The notes beneath the pieces are model-generated. The model made no database searches. It worked only from the letters and a program-made list of their open reading frames with translations, and was not told the origin of the DNA. The position numbers were made by a program, and so were the translations under genes. Below, piece by piece: positions 7,861 through 14,986 of a stretch of DNA of 63,511 nucleotides (position 1 is its first letter; each line of letters begins with the position of its first letter). The stretch is from a virus. The stretch spans positions 1-63,511 of the IMG/VR virus record IMGVR_UViG_3300025133_000099; one strand, 5' to 3'.

Positions 7861-8610
7861 TTAGGAAAGGCGAAAGAATCGCTTGATCGTCATCTTGTGG
7901 TGTTTGGTGTCCATCGGCAGCGCCAACAGGTTCTTGAACATGATGCTTGCTGTTTGCCAGTGGTCATCTGTCTTTACGTCTTTCCGCATTCCTGCGAAAT
8001 ACTCCAAGGTGTAGCTTCCATCGTCGTTGCAGCGAACGCGGTATTCACAGCGCCCCCAACAAGTGCCGTCAGCCTGCGTTTTGTGGTTTTTCACGACCAC
8101 CAGCAGCCTCCCAGCCTCCCAGCCGCTGACTTCGTCGGGCTGCTTACAGCCTGCGCCTTCACGCAGCTTGGCTGCACGCTTCCGCTTGCGCTTCCGCGTA
8201 CCTGTCGCTGACGTTGTGGGATTGTCGTCTGCTTCGACAACTTCCGACGTACCCGTGAGATCACCAACGATCTCGGAGCCAAGCTCAGAACCAAGCTCAG
8301 AACCAAGCTCAACGTCGTCAGCTTCCTCAGCTTCCTCAGCTTCCTCAGCTTCCTCAGCTTCGACTTGCTGCACCCCTGCGATACTGCAAAAATACGCAAA
8401 CCAGTCTGCATCTTCAGGGTCGTCGAACTCTACGGTACTGCTGACCGTGAAGCCTTTGAAATCTTGCCGAATGTCAGATTCTGGCCAAACGCCATCGTCA
8501 TCAACGTGGTACTGCGTAGATGTGCCTCCTTTGAAGCCGATACGCATTGATTCGACATTGACTTCGTCGTCTGCTATTCCGCAACCAAATGTTGTTATCA
8601 TTTTAGTCAT
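7861..8610 (-). CDS. Unknown repeat-containing acidic protein (249 aa)
   Basis: ATG 8610 (MTKMITTFGC) lies 5 bases after AGGAGG. The N-terminal 85 residues look globular. Next come a tandem EEA run, three ELGS units and a basic stretch (RKRKRKR near residue 140). A Trp-rich C-terminal domain of about 90 residues follows, with WGRCEYRVRC as a cysteine pair. The layout (globular, acidic linker, basic patch, globular) suits a nucleic-acid-associated adaptor, but no family is recognised. It is followed by an intrinsic terminator. The coding repeats are near-perfect at DNA level. Confidence 0.65.
   Translation of the reverse strand: MTKMITTFGCGIADDEVNVESMRIGFKGGTSTQYHVDDDGVWPESDIRQDFKGFTVSSTVEFDDPEDADWFAYFCSIAGVQQVEAEEAEEAEEAEEADDVELGSELGSELGSEIVGDLTGTSEVVEADDNPTTSATGTRKRKRKRAAKLREGAGCKQPDEVSGWEAGRLLVVVKNHKTQADGTCWGRCEYRVRCNDDGSYTLEYFAGMRKDVKTDDHWQTASIMFKNLLALPMDTKHHKMTIKRFFRLS
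8273..8361 (-). repeat. Two adjacent in-frame tandem repeats (12-mer and 9-mer)
   Basis: On the plus strand, a 12-base unit CCAAGCTCAGAA is repeated about three times, then a 9-base unit CAGCTTCCT four to five times. They encode ELGS and EEA repeats in the acidic linker of gene 7861-8610. Near-identity between units suggests recent slippage expansion. Confidence 0.85.
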
Positions 8611-8611
8611 T

Positions 8612-8854
8612 TTAGCCTCCTGCTTGTTCAAGATTTGACCATGTCAAATCGGTTGAAGGAACCCAGCCGTGGGTTCCTTTCGATTGTTCGTCCCAGACTA
8701 CAAGCCAACGGACTCGGCCTGACGCGGCTTGATCCGATTGCACGCAGCTACCACTACCGTGTACGGCGTGAAAGCAGCGCATAGCGTTCGCTGGAACTGC
8801 TGGGACTTCAGGTGTCGGTTGTACGACAACTGAAGATCGTTTTTGAGCATCCAT
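8612..8854 (-). CDS. Small unknown protein (80 aa)
   Basis: I start at ATG 8854 (MDAQKRSSVV), which follows AGGAGG; the frame continues upstream through the leader without a credible start. Its leader follows the promoter-like element at 8893-8918, so it would be the first gene of that transcript. The C-terminal half (WLVVWDEQSKGTHGWVPSTD) is reminiscent of an SH3-like small domain. The stop is one base from the next gene's start. A perfect 10-bp hairpin lies inside its 3' third (8656-8679). Confidence 0.6.
   Translation of the reverse strand: MDAQKRSSVVVQPTPEVPAVPANAMRCFHAVHGSGSCVQSDQAASGRVRWLVVWDEQSKGTHGWVPSTDLTWSNLEQAGG
8656..8679 (-). other. Perfect 10-bp stem-loop inside the 3' end of gene 8612-8854
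   Basis: AAGGAACCCA (8656-8665) pairs with TGGGTTCCTT (8670-8679) with a 4-base loop. It lies about 46 bases upstream of the next start codon (8610) and lacks a U-run, so it is a candidate mRNA-processing or translation-coupling structure rather than a terminator. Confidence 0.55.
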
Positions 8855-8872
8855 GCTGTCCTCCTGTGCAAA

Positions 8873-8885
8873 GGGGATTATCCCC
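8873..8885 (-). other. Short GC hairpin at the predicted 5' end of the 8854 transcript
   Basis: GGGGA and TCCCC pair around a 3-base loop, 8 to 20 bases downstream of the promoter-like -10 at 8893-8898. The arrangement repeats that of the 6677 promoter-like element and its leader hairpin. Confidence 0.45.
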
Positions 8886-8886
8886 C

Positions 8887-10008
8887 TCACTTCTTATACG
8901 AAAACGATTGTCGCCTTTCATGCCAAATACTTTCAACTTTATTTTCTTCGCGGCGTAAACCCTCGTAATAACTAATCTTTTTGGAATGCCCCAAGGGAGC
9001 TATGGAGTGTCCATTTCCGTCTTTAGCTTCGACGACAATCCGTAGCGCCGCTGCCCTGCCCAAGTCTGCTGGGTCGGTGCCAGCGGGACAGTTTGCGATT
9101 GTCGTCGGAATGAATGACGACAGTAGCGCATGCGCTTTTGCCGCGCCTTTCATTCCTGCCTCGTCTGGGTCGAACAGGATCGTTGCTTCAGTGACGCCTG
9201 CACTGGCAAGGAGAAATGCCTGTGCGATGGACAGACTCGAACCCATCGTCGCGACGAATCCAGGGCCGCACACAACAGCGTCCATTGGGCCTTCGACGAT
9301 GACCACTGGTGACCCAGCGGCAACAAGATGCAGCCCAACCAGTACGTCGCTTCGTTTCGCGCAGTCTGCAACGTGAGGCAACCCCCAGTCTATATGCTTC
9401 GAGGCGTCTGGAAGATTCAGTGTCTTGATACCGTCAGGCATAGTTGCACGCGCTACCCAGTAGACGAACTGCTTTCGCTGATTCCAAACAGGGATCAGCA
9501 GGCGTCCAGAAAGAAGGCGATCAGCTTTCGAGCCTGAGCCATCGCCGTTTATAGACGACAATCCAAACCACTCAGCGTGATCCTCCGAGATCCCCCGACT
9601 GTGCGCGTAACGCTTGGTGTGCCCTGAGAGCTTCCATGTAGTTCCCGGAGGCGCAGGTGCAATGGGTAGTGATTTTCGGGTAAGCTCCACGCTCTTGGGT
9701 TTCAGTGCCTTCACATTAGACGACAATCCCAGAACCCCTGAACCAGCGATCTGAGCCTCGGCTTCGAGAGGGTGGCAGTCCATCACAGCCGCCATCATAA
9801 TCGTCGGTCGCCAGCCGCTGAATCCGCAAATCCAGCACTGCCAAGCTTTGCGTCGGACGTTGACCGCTAACTTTTCGCGACCACAGCGCGGGCAAACGCA
9901 GACATATTCATCGCCAGACGAACTCTCAACGGTGAGGTTTTCGTCGACCCACTTCCTAAAGTCAAGACGCCTTTCAGCAGGCGACAACGGCACAGAGGGT
10001 TTTTTCAT
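8887..10008 (-). CDS. DnaG-like DNA primase
   Basis: 373 aa; ATG 10008 overlaps the helicase stop (ATGA). The N-terminal CHC2-type zinc finger shows CPRCG near residue 39 and CWICG near residue 57. The TOPRIM catalytic core shows VVIVEGPMDAVV near residue 235 (metal-binding Glu) and ILFDPDEAGMKG near residue 280 (the DxD pair). It would make RNA primers for lagging-strand synthesis together with the DnaB-like helicase encoded immediately upstream. It is shorter than bacterial DnaG and lacks an evident helicase-binding C-terminal domain, as usual for phage primases. Its last codons are also the promoter-like element at 8893-8918. Four motif copies lie in it. Confidence 0.9.
   Translation of the reverse strand: MKKPSVPLSPAERRLDFRKWVDENLTVESSSGDEYVCVCPRCGREKLAVNVRRKAWQCWICGFSGWRPTIMMAAVMDCHPLEAEAQIAGSGVLGLSSNVKALKPKSVELTRKSLPIAPAPPGTTWKLSGHTKRYAHSRGISEDHAEWFGLSSINGDGSGSKADRLLSGRLLIPVWNQRKQFVYWVARATMPDGIKTLNLPDASKHIDWGLPHVADCAKRSDVLVGLHLVAAGSPVVIVEGPMDAVVCGPGFVATMGSSLSIAQAFLLASAGVTEATILFDPDEAGMKGAAKAHALLSSFIPTTIANCPAGTDPADLGRAAALRIVVEAKDGNGHSIAPLGHSKKISYYEGLRREENKVESIWHERRQSFSYKK
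8893..8918 (-). promoter_or_regulatory. Promoter-like element P2 at the end of the primase gene
   Basis: On the minus strand: AAAG, 7 bases, TCGTTTTCGTATA, ending as TATAAG. It shares the same 13-mer and the same 7-base spacing with the element at 6677-6702. It overlaps the codons for SFSYKK at the primase C-terminus. The spacer holds CGACAATC, the reverse of the motif core seen in P1. Confidence 0.55.
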
Positions 10009-11357
10009 GACCCTGCTGGTGGTGGGGGTGGTGGTTCTCCTTTCACGGATAGATCGCTGAATGCGCCGTGGGTGTAGTCCGTGCGAACGCGCACCAAGCA
10101 GCCGTCCTCAGCATCGCGGTATTTACCCAAATAGACGCGGGCAAGGCTGTTCTCTTTCTCCTGCTCCGTCCTGTTCAAACTGATTATTACGTCGCTGACC
10201 CTGACCTTCTCGTAGCAGTCGGCTACGTCTCGCGGCCTGAGCACATGCTCGCGCTGGTCTGCACCCTTGTCGGGTCTGACAGCCTGTGTAGGTGAGCAAA
10301 CGGCGTACCCTCGGTGTCCTCGAAAGTCGATTCTCTCTGACAAAGCTTTCAACTGCCGAAAGGCTACCTTCTGTTTGGCGTACTCGGATTCTCCCGGAGC
10401 ATGCAAAAGATCACCATAGTCGACGACAATCAAGTCAGGAACCCAGCCTGAGCCTGTTCGTAGCTCTTTTAGCTCTGAGAGTAGATCCTCGTAGGTGGCT
10501 CGCCAGCTATCCATGTCGCCGAAACCTCTGATGACCAAGTTGTCTTTGAGCATGCGGTATTCGCGCTGCATCGCTGCCATGATGCTGCTGTCGATGTCGC
10601 CAACCTTCACGCGGCTGTAAAGCGTGTCAGCGAATCGCGCTTCATAGCGATCTTCGGTTTTCGACCTACCGCCTTCCAGCACAAAATGGATTGCCCGCTT
10701 GCGGCGTTTGGCGCAGGTGAACCCGCGCTGCACACACCAGAAAGTCTTGCCGATGCCTGAGTAGGCCATCACCACTTCGATTTCACCAGCCGATAGCCCA
10801 CCGTCCATCGCTCTGTCGATCTTGTCAATGCCGATAGGCAACGCAGCTTGATCACGCTCGTCGACCTGACGGCGGAACTGACGGTCACTGAACTCTTGAA
10901 AGAACCACGAGCGATCAGCAGACCCTAAGCGCATCGCGCTCATTTCCTCGATGCGTGACATCATCTTGTGCATCGCAGCGTCTGTATCACCATTGTTCCA
11001 AGCGTTTCTGGCTTCCTCGAACCCCATTAGGAAAGTCTGCTGCCTTGCCCACTCCACGATTTCCGTGCGAACGTACTCAGAATCCCGCAAATCTAAAGTA
11101 GCAGCCATGATGTCGACAGCGCCTGCGCGGGCTGGGTCTTCGTTGTCCAAGCGGCGCATTTCCGTAGACAACTTCAACAACGACGGATTGTCGTCTGCTT
11201 GCACGACCTTCCACCCCCACAAGCTCGCTGGGTCTGTCCACCCAAGCTGTCCAGCGTCGATGAAACGCTTGACCAGCGCCTTCAATCCAGGGTCGTCCAT
11301 CATTGTCCTTATCAACTGTCGCTGGAACATCGGGCCAAACTCGTCACCGCCGCGCAT
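10005..11357 (-). CDS. DnaB-like replicative helicase
   Basis: 450 aa from ATG 11357 with AGGAG five bases upstream. The N-terminal about 160 residues are helical and do not show a clear DnaB-N domain. The RecA-like core begins LPIGIDKIDRAMDGGLSAGE; Walker A is AYSGIGKT near residue 200 and Walker B is LIVVDYGDLL near residue 311. An Arg-containing segment (AVRPDKGADQREHV) and ISLNRTEQEKE follow as in the SF4 family. It would unwind duplex DNA 5'-3' at the fork and recruit the primase encoded next. It overlaps both neighbours (14 and 4 bases). Confidence 0.88.
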   Translation of the reverse strand: MRGGDEFGPMFQRQLIRTMMDDPGLKALVKRFIDAGQLGWTDPASLWGWKVVQADDNPSLLKLSTEMRRLDNEDPARAGAVDIMAATLDLRDSEYVRTEIVEWARQQTFLMGFEEARNAWNNGDTDAAMHKMMSRIEEMSAMRLGSADRSWFFQEFSDRQFRRQVDERDQAALPIGIDKIDRAMDGGLSAGEIEVVMAYSGIGKTFWCVQRGFTCAKRRKRAIHFVLEGGRSKTEDRYEARFADTLYSRVKVGDIDSSIMAAMQREYRMLKDNLVIRGFGDMDSWRATYEDLLSELKELRTGSGWVPDLIVVDYGDLLHAPGESEYAKQKVAFRQLKALSERIDFRGHRGYAVCSPTQAVRPDKGADQREHVLRPRDVADCYEKVRVSDVIISLNRTEQEKENSLARVYLGKYRDAEDGCLVRVRTDYTHGAFSDLSVKGEPPPPPPAGS

Positions 11358-11877
11358 CTGCTCTCCTATTGGCTAAATAGCCTAATGATTTCCTACACTT
11401 ATCTTCTAAACGACAGACGTTGCACCACGCGCTTTCTGGGTGCCAACCGCCTGTGATCGGTGATGCCTCCAGCGACGTACCCATACAGACTTCGGGTGTA
11501 GACGACAATGACGCCTTAGACGTTTCGCCTAATATCGTCATTCCCAGAATACGGTCGGTGTCTTCCTCGACACGGGCGCTGTCTACACGGTCACGCCTGT
11601 CTGCTGCAACTTGGCGTATTCGCCACTCAAACCGCTCGATAAAATCGTCTTTCACCAAGCTCAGTTCTCGGATCGGCAGCCTGCGACACCAGCGGATTGC
11701 ATCGTGGCGAACAAGTATAAAGTCGAGGGGATCAACACGCTTTTCCCCGCACCAAGACAGAAACTTCTCAGCTTCCATCAGCATTTTCCTGCTGTGCGGA
11801 ATCGGGAAAACGCCACGCATACCACAAAGGTGCTGCGTGACGCGATTGTACTGGGTGATGACTTCCTGTGGCTTCAC
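11344..11877 (-). CDS. Unknown cysteine-containing protein (177 aa) upstream of the helicase
   Basis: GTG 11877 (MKPQEVITQY), seven bases past the previous stop, is the likely start; the RBS is weak. The N-terminal two thirds are helical and charged with many Arg and Trp residues. The C-terminal part carries WCNVCRLEDKC, a C-x2-C-x4-C group also found in gene 1389-1874. Position directly before the DnaB-like gene suggests a helicase-loader or accessory role, but no loader ATPase motif is present, so this is speculation. Confidence 0.6.
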   Translation of the reverse strand: MKPQEVITQYNRVTQHLCGMRGVFPIPHSRKMLMEAEKFLSWCGEKRVDPLDFILVRHDAIRWCRRLPIRELSLVKDDFIERFEWRIRQVAADRRDRVDSARVEEDTDRILGMTILGETSKASLSSTPEVCMGTSLEASPITGGWHPESAWCNVCRLEDKCRKSLGYLANRRADARR

Positions 11878-11884
11878 GGATCAG

Positions 11885-12376
11885 CTACTCTGCTGAAAGC
11901 TTGTTGAACAACTCAGCAGCGTCTACTGCGCTGTTCTCGCCTCCGACAAATACCGCCCAGTCTGCCCAGTCTGGCATTGGTGTCTTACCATCTGCTTTGC
12001 ACTGTTCCTCATAGGCTGCAAGCATCTCCTGAAGGCGTGCTGCAAGCGGGCCTGCCATGCTGCGGCAAAGTTGATCTGCACGGAGCAGCACCCACTTGTG
12101 CCCACGACCACGCCAGAACTCGGCAAGCCCCTCGCTGGTTAGAACAGGTGTCCCGTCGCCGTCGTCGGCTGGCCAGATCACTTGCGTACCACGAGGGTTC
12201 ACCGTCGGTGTTGCTTCAGGGCCACGCCATCCAAGCTCGTAAAGCTTCGTCATGACATCTGCTACGACGCCGTCGATGCCTTCTTCGGTTGATTCGACAC
12301 CTTTGACTGGAATGTCTTTGGTCAAAAATGCAAAGTTCGCAGCGCCGATACGCCGCTTCCAAGATTCAGATTTCAT
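11885..12376 (-). CDS. Unknown replication-region protein (163 aa)
   Basis: ATG 12376 (MKSESWKRRI) follows GGAGG by 6 bases. The protein is mixed alpha/beta, with segments GTQVIWPADDGDGTPVLT and HKWVLLRADQLCRSMAG. No family recognised. Its leader shares a 20-base block (12382-12401) with that of the winged-helix gene at 14348, so the two may be co-regulated. It is followed by DnaB-like and primase genes. Confidence 0.6.
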   Translation of the reverse strand: MKSESWKRRIGAANFAFLTKDIPVKGVESTEEGIDGVVADVMTKLYELGWRGPEATPTVNPRGTQVIWPADDGDGTPVLTSEGLAEFWRGRGHKWVLLRADQLCRSMAGPLAARLQEMLAAYEEQCKADGKTPMPDWADWAVFVGGENSAVDAAELFNKLSAE

Positions 12377-12381
12377 TATTA

Positions 12382-12401
12382 CCTCCGCAGATAGCTATGC
12401 C
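12382..12401 (-). promoter_or_regulatory. Leader element shared with 14354-14373
   Basis: On the minus strand GGCATAGCTATCTGCGGAGG; the copy at 14354-14373 differs at one base. It contains an 8-base palindrome (ATAGCTAT) and ends in the Shine-Dalgarno sequence of the downstream gene. It may be an operator or a leader for translational control. The remaining gap (12402-12433) shows nothing else. Confidence 0.5.
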
Positions 12402-12433
12402 CGACCATTCAAAAACCTATCGGAAAACTTCAG

Positions 12434-13999
12434 TCAGATTCGAGAAAGCCAACCGCTCAAGTCTTCCACTTCGATGACCTCCGACGCAAAAGAAGGCTCC
12501 GATCTATAAAGCTGGAGCCTTGCTGCTGAGTGTTCGGCGAGTTTCCCAGAATGCGTGTCGGCAGTATCAACGACAATCCCCGTTGTCTTGCCCTCGCAGG
12601 CTGTCAGCACGCGGAAATAGTCCTGCGTGACCTTGACCTTCGACTTACCGCCAGCAGCGTACACAAGAGCATCTGCAACAGGAACGTCGCGGCCCTCACC
12701 GATAACCGATGTCCCGACGACGCACCGCACCGTGCCGCTGGCCATCGCTTGAAGCTGCACATCGACATTGTCGTTGTCTTTCCCGTCGACAGCGACAGCA
12801 TTTGGGATCGCTGCGGCCAAAGCCTTTGCGTGCTCGACTTCTTTCGTCAGTACGAGCACGCGCCTGCCAGTGTGAAGCAGAAGCTTTGCAGCGTACACAA
12901 GCGCCTCGTTTCGAGCGTTATGGACGACAATCCCGTCTTTGTACATGTCGTAGCCTGTGGTGTTCACTGCGGGGCCATGGATTCGCAGCATGGCGATTTT
13001 CGCAGGGACAAGCCTCCCGACCTCCACCATGCCAGCGACGGTTTGGCGATACACTGCCCGCCCAAGAACGCCTGCCATCTCAAGGTCTTTACCATCTGCT
13101 CGAAAATGAGTGCCAGTAAGACCCATACGCCAGTAAGCTCCGACAGCGGCTTGACCTACTGCTTGCCAAGTCTTGGCGGCAGAATGGTGAAACTCGTCTA
13201 TTATCAACAACTTACGCGAATGCAGGTTCGGGATTTTGACAGCGGTTTGAGGCGTGCTGATTATCACATCGGCGGTCAGAATCTGTCTGTGTTTCTTAGC
13301 AGACATAGACGACAATCCGCCTGTAAGTGCGATTGTCGTCTTACCGCGAGACTTCAGCCACCCATCCACGACTTTGAGCGTTTGCTTGGCGATCCCGACG
13401 GTCGGCACGACATAGATCGTCGGCACGTTCAGCTTGCAGATCGTCGCCAGTGCTATCCGCGTCTTGCCACTCCGTGGCGGTAAGTCAATGACGCCTCTCC
13501 CAGCCGCAAGAAAGCTGTCTACTGCTTCCTGCTGGAAGGTGAACAGGCTCGGAGCCTCGATAGGCGTGCCTGCTGCCTCGTCAGCGCGTTTGTCGTCGAT
13601 AGTAGGCTCGATACCCAGCCTGAGCGTCAGAGCGCGGTGTACATGTCCCAGAAGCCCCGTAGGGAAGCTCCCGTTCAGTTCGACGACTCTAACCCACCCA
13701 TCCCACGTTCCGCGCTGGCGTAGCGTTGATTCGAGCATCTGCACAGTTAGATTGCTGGAGTCGCAGCCAGCGTCGGCAAGCTGTCCTCGAATGTCGCTAT
13801 CAGCCCAGAGCCTCGCGAGATCGGTGCTTCCCCCCATGCGGTAGTTCTGCCGAAAGTAAGCTTTGATGATCAGTTGTGCCGACGGGTGAGGCAGTCGCTG
13901 TGCGCGGTAAGCGACATGCCGTCTGACTACTCGCAAATCTTCTTTGCTGATACCACTCAGCACACTGACTGCGTTGTTTACCTCGATCTTAGCCGTCAT
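12434..13999 (-). CDS. SF2 DNA helicase (UvsW/RAD25-like)
   Basis: 521 aa from ATG 13999 (MTAKIEVNNA); the longer frame to 14098 would overlap most of the upstream regulator. A Q-like FTFQQEAVDSFL precedes Walker A (DLPPRSGKTRIA, near residue 175). DEFHHS (motif II) is near residue 270, GLTGTHFRADG (motif III) follows, and a motif VI-like TQDYFRVL lies near residue 465. The set fits SF2 helicases of the UvsW/RAD25 type, used for branch migration and recombination-dependent replication or for origin clearing. Two motif copies form a perfect 10-bp inverted pair inside it (13308-13340). Confidence 0.85.
   Translation of the reverse strand: MTAKIEVNNAVSVLSGISKEDLRVVRRHVAYRAQRLPHPSAQLIIKAYFRQNYRMGGSTDLARLWADSDIRGQLADAGCDSSNLTVQMLESTLRQRGTWDGWVRVVELNGSFPTGLLGHVHRALTLRLGIEPTIDDKRADEAAGTPIEAPSLFTFQQEAVDSFLAAGRGVIDLPPRSGKTRIALATICKLNVPTIYVVPTVGIAKQTLKVVDGWLKSRGKTTIALTGGLSSMSAKKHRQILTADVIISTPQTAVKIPNLHSRKLLIIDEFHHSAAKTWQAVGQAAVGAYWRMGLTGTHFRADGKDLEMAGVLGRAVYRQTVAGMVEVGRLVPAKIAMLRIHGPAVNTTGYDMYKDGIVVHNARNEALVYAAKLLLHTGRRVLVLTKEVEHAKALAAAIPNAVAVDGKDNDNVDVQLQAMASGTVRCVVGTSVIGEGRDVPVADALVYAAGGKSKVKVTQDYFRVLTACEGKTTGIVVDTADTHSGKLAEHSAARLQLYRSEPSFASEVIEVEDLSGWLSRI
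13308..13340. repeat. Inverted pair of exact motif copies inside the SF2 helicase gene
   Basis: GACGACAATC at 13308-13317 and GATTGTCGTC at 13331-13340 form 10-base arms separated by 13 bases. It could fold as a hairpin in DNA or RNA. Confidence 0.8.
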
Positions 14000-14348
14000 G
14001 AGGCGTGAGCAGTGTGTAGAGATTGACCCGTCGGGTCTTGGTAAACTCCTTCTTCCCGATCTCGATGAATCCGCGATCTTGGAGAACGCGCAGACCACGA
14101 TACACGGTTCGCTCGCTGAACGCCGTTAGCTTCATCAGTGTCGTAACTTTGGGCCACGCCTTTGCACTGTTCTGGCCAGCGAACAACAGCAGCGCGTAGT
14201 AAACGCACCGATCCGCACATGTCAAGCTTCGGAATGCGTCAGTATCGACATGATCTTTGTAGATCACACCAAACCTGACACCTCGTGCGTCTTTCACGCC
14301 AAAATAGCTATTCTCACCAGTCTCAGCAGGGTACGGTTCAGCGGGCAT
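13989..14348 (-). CDS. Winged-helix DNA-binding protein (119 aa), first gene of the early block
   Basis: ATG 14348 with GGAGG seven bases upstream. Residues about 60-115 form a helix-turn-helix with wing: TTLMKLTAFSERTVYRGLRV, then DRGFIEIGKKEFTKTRRVNL. Such HTH_36/replication-initiator-like domains serve as replication initiators or transcription regulators. It lies right after the major terminator and heads the replication operon. Two possible operator elements lie in its leader (14354-14373 and 14391-14403), suggesting autoregulation by inference. Confidence 0.7.
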   Translation of the reverse strand: MPAEPYPAETGENSYFGVKDARGVRFGVIYKDHVDTDAFRSLTCADRCVYYALLLFAGQNSAKAWPKVTTLMKLTAFSERTVYRGLRVLQDRGFIEIGKKEFTKTRRVNLYTLLTPHDG

Positions 14349-14353
14349 CAGTT

Positions 14354-14373
14354 CCTCCGCAAATAGCTATGCC
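14354..14373 (-). promoter_or_regulatory. Leader element shared with 12382-12401
   Basis: On the minus strand GGCATAGCTATTTGCGGAGG, one base different from the copy before gene 11885-12376. It holds the palindrome ATAGCTAT and the RBS of the winged-helix gene. Confidence 0.5.
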
Positions 14374-14390
14374 TACGGAGGCTGGAACCT

Positions 14391-14403
14391 CACAAACTTT
14401 GTG
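14391..14403. promoter_or_regulatory. Dyad CACAAACTTTGTG, possible operator
   Basis: CACAAA and TTTGTG are perfect reverse complements around one base. The dyad lies between the terminator and the winged-helix gene, where a promoter for the early block would be expected. It is 13 bases long and found once, so chance cannot be excluded. Confidence 0.4.
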
Positions 14404-14404
14404 T

Positions 14405-14443
14405 GCAAAAATGCAGACCCCACAAGGCAGTCCTTGCGGGGTC
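14405..14443 (-). terminator. Strong intrinsic terminator ending the late/structural operon
   Basis: On the minus strand GACCCCGCAAGG (14443-14432) pairs with CCTTGTGGGGTC (14427-14416) with one G-U wobble and a 4-base loop; TGCATTTTTGC follows, giving the U-run. It lies 25 bases after the stop of the last structural-side gene and about 57 bases before the next start codon. Confidence 0.88.
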
Positions 14444-14468
14444 AGAGATGTTCAGCACAGATGGTCAG

Positions 14469-14708
14469 CTATTCAGCGTTTTCCACAGGCTCCGCGTCTT
14501 GTTCACCTTCAGCGTTTTCGCCGTCGTCTTCCGCTTCAGCAGGGGCTTCAGCAGCTTCAGCAGGGGCGATTTCAGGGGTGAGTTCAGCCGCATCTTGATC
14601 CTTAGACATCGTCATCATTGAAACAACGACGACAATCACAATGATTCCAACTGCTGCGAGGATTTTTCGCAGCTTAGGGGTCATCTCTGGCATTTTTGGA
14701 AGCTTCAT
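14469..14708 (-). CDS. Small single-pass membrane protein (79 aa)
   Basis: ATG 14708 (MKLPKMPEMTPKLRKILAAV) after GGAGA. One transmembrane helix at residues about 15-32 (KILAAVGIIVIVVVVSMMTM), preceded by a basic N-terminus and followed by a 45-residue Ala/Glu/Pro-rich acidic tail. The topology predicted by charge is cytoplasmic N-terminus and outside C-terminus. It directly follows a two-helix membrane protein, so the pair may be part of a lysis cassette (holin with pinholin-like or spanin-like partner), but no endolysin is seen. A motif copy (14628-14637) falls across the membrane helix codons. Confidence 0.65.
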   Translation of the reverse strand: MKLPKMPEMTPKLRKILAAVGIIVIVVVVSMMTMSKDQDAAELTPEIAPAEAAEAPAEAEDDGENAEGEQDAEPVENAE

Positions 14709-14723
14709 ATTCTCTCCAGCCTG

Positions 14724-14972
14724 CTAACCAGCAGGTTCAGGTTCCGCCGCTTCCTCGGCCACTACTGGCGTCGGTTCGGCAGCTTCGTCGCGAGGATAGC
14801 CGCGACCAAGCGGCCTAACAGTATCCAAACCTGCCAAAGCAAGCAAGAGTCCCTCCATCATGTAGAGGGTGTCAGCGGGAAGCTCGACGCCGTAGGCACC
14901 TGCAATCTCACTGATAAAGGCTATCAGTAGGCCGATTAGTACCAGCCTGAAGCGTGTTGATTCGAGTCTCAT
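14724..14972 (-). CDS. Holin-like small membrane protein (82 aa)
   Basis: ATG 14972 (MRLESTRFRLVLIGLLIAFI) after AGGAG. Hydrophobic helices at residues about 9-28 and 37-50, separated by a short turn (GVELPADT), then an acidic Pro/Glu-rich tail. Size and topology resemble phage holin-type proteins that pierce the inner membrane at lysis. It lies at the end of the tail-fibre genes, a common site for lysis genes. The absence of a recognisable endolysin leaves the role open. Confidence 0.55.
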   Translation of the reverse strand: MRLESTRFRLVLIGLLIAFISEIAGAYGVELPADTLYMMEGLLLALAGLDTVRPLGRGYPRDEAAEPTPVVAEEAAEPEPAG

Positions 14973-14986
14973 ATTGTCTCCTGTAT

